From Cryptomeria japonica (taxonomy: Eukaryota > Streptophyta > Pinopsida > Cupressales > Cupressaceae): DNA of 64,000 bases. The DNA is taken from NCBI RefSeq assembly GCF_030272615.1, contig NC_081412.1:480587157-480651156 (forward strand). The letters are read 5' to 3'. Shown one piece after another: positions 59,947-64,000 of this stretch (within the stretch, counting starts at the first letter, position 1; every line of letters starts with the position of its first letter). The notes beneath the pieces were generated by a model. It was not told where the DNA came from. It worked only from the letters and a program-made list of their open reading frames with translations, and made no database searches. The position numbers and the translations under genes are program-made.

Positions 59947-60730
59947 TGATGCAGACACTGGCTAGAAGGGACCTCAAAGAGACTAGTCCAGACTGGTCAG
60001 CAAGAGTAAACACAATAGAAACATAAGGACATGATGGAGGCAATGCAGAATAGATTGAATTATATAATGAAAACTTATTACAACCAACCAGTAACAACTA
60101 GGTTACAGTAACCGGCTCACATGCCTGCTAAAACATGCTCAAAATACAAAACAGGTCACAACCGGGGACCTCAAACTTAAGATTTTTGCTTCTAGGTTTT
60201 TTCTAACTCCTTAGATACATTCTAATGCTCTATTACAATGATTTATACAATCCAAGGGGATTTGATTGGCCCAAAAGGGATCAAAACCTGAAGAACAAGA
60301 CCTGACGTGTAAAAACCAACAAGGTCGGCCTCTGACAAAGAAAATCCTTTAGAAAATCTAAAAAATGAAGTGAAAATCAAAGGGAAGGTCAGCCACATGC
60401 CAAGGAACAATGAAATCAACGCACAGGGCTCTACAAGCTATGAAAAGGATCCAGTAGATCACCAATGCAAATAGGTCCAGGCAACTCGTAACAAAAAACT
60501 ATCTCAGAAACCGATAGTGATAACTTGTCAAAAAATGATCCAAATGCTTCATGGTTTGGGAATAAGGAAGATGATCAAGTCTTCAAGCAAAATCTAGCTC
60601 CACAGGTTCTGGTGAGCCAAATCTAGGAAACACAGAAAGAAATGTTGAAACAGTAAACAAAAAGCAAAATAGAAAGAAAATATTTTTGGTTGATGCAAGA
60701 TTGCCATGAACCGGGGATGCTCCTACGTCA
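59947..60730 (-). repeat. F 5' LTR
   Basis: 784 bp, plus-strand edges TGATGCAG and CTACGTCA, followed by the target duplication ATTTC. Confidence 0.93.
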
Positions 60731-61444
60731 ATTTCATTGGTAGATATAACCATTCACATTCTCAAATTGCTTATCAAGTGCCTAATTATGATATTCAAAG
60801 AATTTTTATTATTCAGAGATAAAGGTTTGCAATGGTATTGTTCTATGTCTCCTTATTCTATTACATCATTTCCACAATTGGCTAATGCTTTCATTGAATA
60901 ATTTTAAAATAATATCAATCCTAAAATTACTTTGATTGATTTGATTCATTGTAAGCAAGGATTTAAAGAAAAAGTGATTGATTTCATTGGTAGATATAAA
61001 CATTTGCATTCTCAAATTGCTTATCAAGTACCTAATTATGATGTTCAAAGAATTTTTATTGCTAATTTACAAAAAAAACATTAGAGATAAACTTCTATTT
61101 TTTGTGTTTACTTACTTTATGCAATTGTGTGCGGTGCTTCATAATTATCAACTTCAAGTAATTCAATTTGAATCATCTCCTTCAACACTCAAGTGGTAGC
61201 CACAACATCAAGTGTGGCCCCATTATCCAGATACTTTAAAAAATAATTTACTCCTCTTTCTAAGTCTTTGCATAGTACAATGTTGAGGTTGATAAATGCT
61301 AATGTGTTGAAACTTCCTCCCATCAAGTCAATTGATACTTCTAAACCATTGCAATCCTATCATAACCCCAAAGCCTTTTGTCAATATCACTGTCAATTTG
61401 GCCATGATACTAAGAAATGTTATACATTAAGGAAAAAGATTTAA
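60731..61444 (+). pseudogene. H gag, C-terminal part with an internal 250-bp duplication
   Basis: The frame resumes with FIGRYNHSHSQIAYQVPNYD. At 60,815 the sequence jumps back: 60,815-61,065 repeats the segment 32,257-32,427 plus 60,736-60,814, so the Gag core segment is present twice. Downstream, CQYHCQFGHDTKKCYTLRKK (about 61,380-61,435) is the Cys/His finger found at the end of Tat-type Gag. Several stops and frame changes occur, for example TAA at about 60,897 where the first copy has CAA. Confidence 0.8.
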
Positions 61445-62106
61445 GACTGCATTGATAACAAATATCATATTAGCGGCTTGTGTGAATAACAAGGGAAACA
61501 AGTTCGTAGCTTCTCCAGATCAAAACCTCCAAATCTTCACCTTTCCTTTGCCTTCTCACTCTACTAATATTGTTGAGTCTAAGCCTCTTGCCTTTTCTCC
61601 CAATAAACTTGGTATGGAGTCTAATAATGTTGTGAATCTTGTGGATAAAACAATACCTCCTAAAGATCTATGCACTACTTTTGATCCTAGGGAGACTATT
61701 ATTGCACCTGATGGCCCATTGTATATCACTATGAAGATCAAAGAAAACTCTAATGAGGAGTGCTCATTGATCCAGTGTGTATGGTGAATGTGATTACTAA
61801 AGAATATATTTATACTTTACATTCATACATCATTGGTTCTATTACTCTCCCTATTGAGATTGGTACTAGGTGCTTAAATGTGACTTTTTCTATCATTCAT
61901 ACATCATATCAGTTGTGTATGAAGTTGGGACATCCTTGGCTCTCTTCCATGAAAGTTATTCCTTATAAAGTTCATAAATATTTGAAATTCCCTCATAATG
62001 ACACTATCATAACAATTAAACAAAGTCTTTACCAACCCACAATGAAGTGTGGTAATTTCACCCTTGATTACTCATGGACTCAACAACTTGAACCTCTTAA
62101 GCCTTG
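61445..62106 (+). pseudogene. H retropepsin-like protease segment
   Basis: Two overlapping frames (61,452-61,787 and 61,760-62,107) together give an FDPRETIIAPDGPLYIT stretch and then MVNVITKEYIYTLHSY, SITLPIEIGTRCLNVTFSII, LGHPWLSSMKVIPYKVHKYL. The LGxPWLxSMKxVPxxxHxxLK pattern is typical of Tat-lineage aspartic proteases. The expected D-[ST/G]-G active site reads D-P-V here (LIDPVCMVN, about 61,768), so it is probably inactive. A frameshift joins the halves near 61,770. Confidence 0.75.
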
Positions 62107-62921
62107 AAGTGACATCCATTTCTTATCTTATCAGAACTGGAAAAATGAGATGATCATTTCCTTGAGTAAGCTTAGAGATCCTCTAATTATTGATATGCCT
62201 CCACAAATGGACCTTGTATTCTTCCTAATCCTATTCCTCCCATATATGCCTCAATCCTCCCTCCTACAAATTACAAAGGAAAGTGTGTGGCATCTGCTAT
62301 GTCTCAACCTAGTAGGGCCTCTCATTCCTCCTTTAAAGGAAGACAAGAAGCTTATGTCCATCGACCCTCAACCTTCACAAGTCTTGACTAAAACTAAAAG
62401 GAACCATTGTGGGAGAGAATGCCAACTAAAACGTTGTGCTAAGGCTTCAAAAAAATTTCTTCCCAAACCAAATTTCCCCCTCGAAGACACCAAATGTTGG
62501 CTTGATCCCATTTGTCTAGCCTTCACCTAACCCTAGGGAGGAAGTTCAACCTAAATCACCAAGATTAAAATTCCTTAAGGAAAATGATGGTTCATGCTCT
62601 TTTTGTGTTAGAGATCCTATTTTTAATAATCTAGATGATGATATGGATGATGATGTTGTTCATGCTAACAATGTCTATTCTAATGAGTTTGATGATATGT
62701 ATGAGTTTATTGATGTTAATCATGACTTATCTTCACATTTTTCAAAAGCATTAACCCTAGCTCCTAGTGACAAACAAAGTGACTCATCATTAGACCACGG
62801 TCCTTGTTTGGAACTTGCAATAGCTCCATCTATCGTGCTCAAAGTTTCTCCTCTTGCTTCTTGTCCACCTTCCCTAATTGATGTTCAACACGATTGGGGG
62901 GTGCATGATTTTCTTGATTAG
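62107..62921 (+). pseudogene. H terminal coding remnant, no polymerase
   Basis: Frames at 62,150-62,530 and 62,643-62,921 carry CGRECQLKRCAKASKK, then an Asp-rich part (NNLDDDMDDDVVHANN) and end VQHDWGVHDFLD-stop. I see no RT, RNase H or integrase signature. The function is not recognised; it stands where pol would begin in a full-length Tat element. Confidence 0.5.
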
Positions 62922-63810
62922 ATTCATTTGTGTCATAGATCCTCTCTTGTATGTTTGCTTGTTCATAATGTGCTTTCCAATTATGTGTTGCTTGATATGT
63001 TTTTGTGTTAAGTTAGGTTCTTTTTGGATGAGACTTGTTTTTTTGTTGGTACAAGGTAATAAAGAGGCTGAATTTATTGTGGCGTCATTCTATTTTTATC
63101 TCCATTCTTCTATATGTCATCTCTTGTGTTATCTACTTGGGAACGATGCAATCAAGTGAGATGTCTTTTGGTCTCTTCCATGTTGACATAAAAAGAAACA
63201 TGTTCCCTTCTTCCATTGTGCTTGTAGTTCCACTACCTTTGGGGGATGAAGTCAATTCAATACAAATATCTTTGATGTACATTATTTATCATAAGAGCAT
63301 ATTGATCCCATAGTTAGTGGATCCCTTATGTGCTTTATATGTTTTGTGACCATTATCCTTTGACTTTTTTTCTTGGGGGCATCTCATTGTGGTAAAATTC
63401 TTGTCTTTTGGATGTATGCAACCTTAAAACAATTGCTCCTGATAAGGCATAAGCAATCACTTTAACATGGGGGCATACACTCTGCTCAATGTTACACTTT
63501 TTGCACACACTATGACATATTTTTATACTCGAGTTGTTTTGCAAGCTGAGCCTTTTGTTTTGTAATTTGGTATTTTTCTTTTTCATGACTCATCATAAGA
63601 AAGTCTTACTAAGCTAGTGAAGTCATGTGTTCTTTCTCCTTCTCCTTTCTTATAATGTCCCTTTTATCTTAGTGTGTAGTGAGATCTTAAAGTTCCTAGG
63701 GGCTTAGTGTGTCTTATGTCTTTGATATCTTCATATAAGTCTTTCAATGCAACCTTGTACTTTACCGTGAGTATGCTCAATCTCATACTCCCACTAACAT
63801 GGACACTAAA
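62922..63810 (+). other. H 3' untranslated region
   Basis: T-rich sequence with no conserved frame between the last H stop and the 3' LTR. The polypurine tract is weak (GGACACTAAA). Confidence 0.6.
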
Positions 63811-64000
63811 TGTAGCATCCTAAATTGTACTTGCCTACAATTGTGTCCACACCTAAGCCTCATTTTTATGTTTCGTCTTCCAAGGCCTAATTGCAATATT
63901 GATTCTACTCACACCACTTACCTATCCTGTAATTTCATCAATTTTTCAATTTTACCCCATTTTTGGAAACTTGATTTCTAAGACTAGGACATACCATTCC
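63811..64000 (+). repeat. H 3' LTR, start only
   Basis: TGTAGCATCCTAAATTGTAC and the following 170 bp align with 26,344-26,533. It is cut by the window end. Confidence 0.8.

Larger units (their letters stand above)
32428..60730 (-). mobile_element. Ty3/Gypsy element F, minus strand, inserted in H gag
   Basis: The right (5') LTR is 59,947-60,730; the left (3') LTR survives as 32,428-32,948. The target duplication ATTTC is perfect (32,423-32,427 and 60,731-60,735), and the duplicated H segment at 60,978-60,995 shows the uninterrupted site (GTGATTGATTTCATTGG). The gag-pol remnant occupies 56,008-59,837. The end of integrase, the polypurine tract and about a third of the 3' LTR are missing where G now lies. 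LTRs are roughly 10-15% diverged by eye. Confidence 0.92.
26344..64000 (+). mobile_element. Old Tat-like Gypsy element H, gag-protease only, split by insertions
   Basis: The left LTR (26,344-27,472) matches the window's final 190 bp (63,811-64,000), which is the start of the 3' LTR. Between them, after removing later insertions (LINE 27.7-31.1 kb; F with its own nest, 32,428-60,730), lie a leader, gag (31,291 onward, resuming at 60,731), a Cys/His finger, a retropepsin-like segment and a third short coding part. RT, RNase H and integrase are absent, so H is non-autonomous. The LTR ends are about 20% different by eye, the most diverged pair in the window. The right end is outside the window, so its target duplication cannot be tested. 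Confidence 0.8.

Overview
The window is nuclear DNA of a seed plant with a very large genome. It is AT-rich and built almost entirely from nested LTR retrotransposons (Ty1/Copia and Ty3/Gypsy) plus one LINE fragment. I find no host protein gene that I can support. An old plastid DNA insert (about 5.4-5.7 kb) fuses part of ndhB to a trnL-UAG pseudogene. The ndhB codons look like an early-diverging, gymnosperm-type plastid gene, and together with the repeat style this makes a gymnosperm that keeps plastid ndh genes (Ginkgo, cycad or cupressophyte type) my best guess. That placement is inference.

Layout, left to right. 1-594: the end of a Copia-type LTR. 595-5400: no recognisable gene. 5.4-5.7 kb: plastid insert. 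5.8-6.0 kb: GC-rich palindromic patch. 6.6-12.35 kb: a decayed minus-strand LTR element whose full LTR and a truncated LTR lie head to tail with only 2 bp between them. 13.8-19.8 kb: a minus-strand Copia element with broken gag-pol. 19.975-25.884 kb: a plus-strand, Copia-type, non-autonomous element with 975-bp LTRs and target duplication ATTAT. It encodes a coiled-coil, four-zinc-knuckle Gag-like protein and an unrecognised second ORF, but no polymerase. 26.3-64.0 kb: one old, plus-strand, Tat-like gag-protease element (called H here) that has been opened by later insertions.

The nest inside H. A 5'-truncated minus-strand LINE sits at 27.7-31.1 kb. A minus-strand Gypsy element F is inserted in the H gag gene at 32,428-60,730 (target duplication ATTTC). 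A roughly 15-kb minus-strand Tat-lineage Gypsy element G (34,395-56,007) lies inside F, with a truncated second G copy attached through a shared LTR. A Copia element C2 (35,340-42,038, target duplication GCAAG) lies inside one LTR of G. LTR divergence judged by eye falls in the same order as the nesting: H oldest, then F, then G, then C2.

No element appears intact. The C2, G, F, H and 19.9-25.9 kb reading frames are broken mostly by in-frame stops at positions where one C-to-T change in CAG, CAA or CGA explains the stop, with few frameshifts. This suggests long methylation-driven decay with little DNA removal. The strongest candidates for something undescribed are the polymerase-less two-ORF element at 20-26 kb, the extra long ORF downstream of RNase H in the LINE, and the palindrome-bearing 47-bp repeat array in the G LTR.
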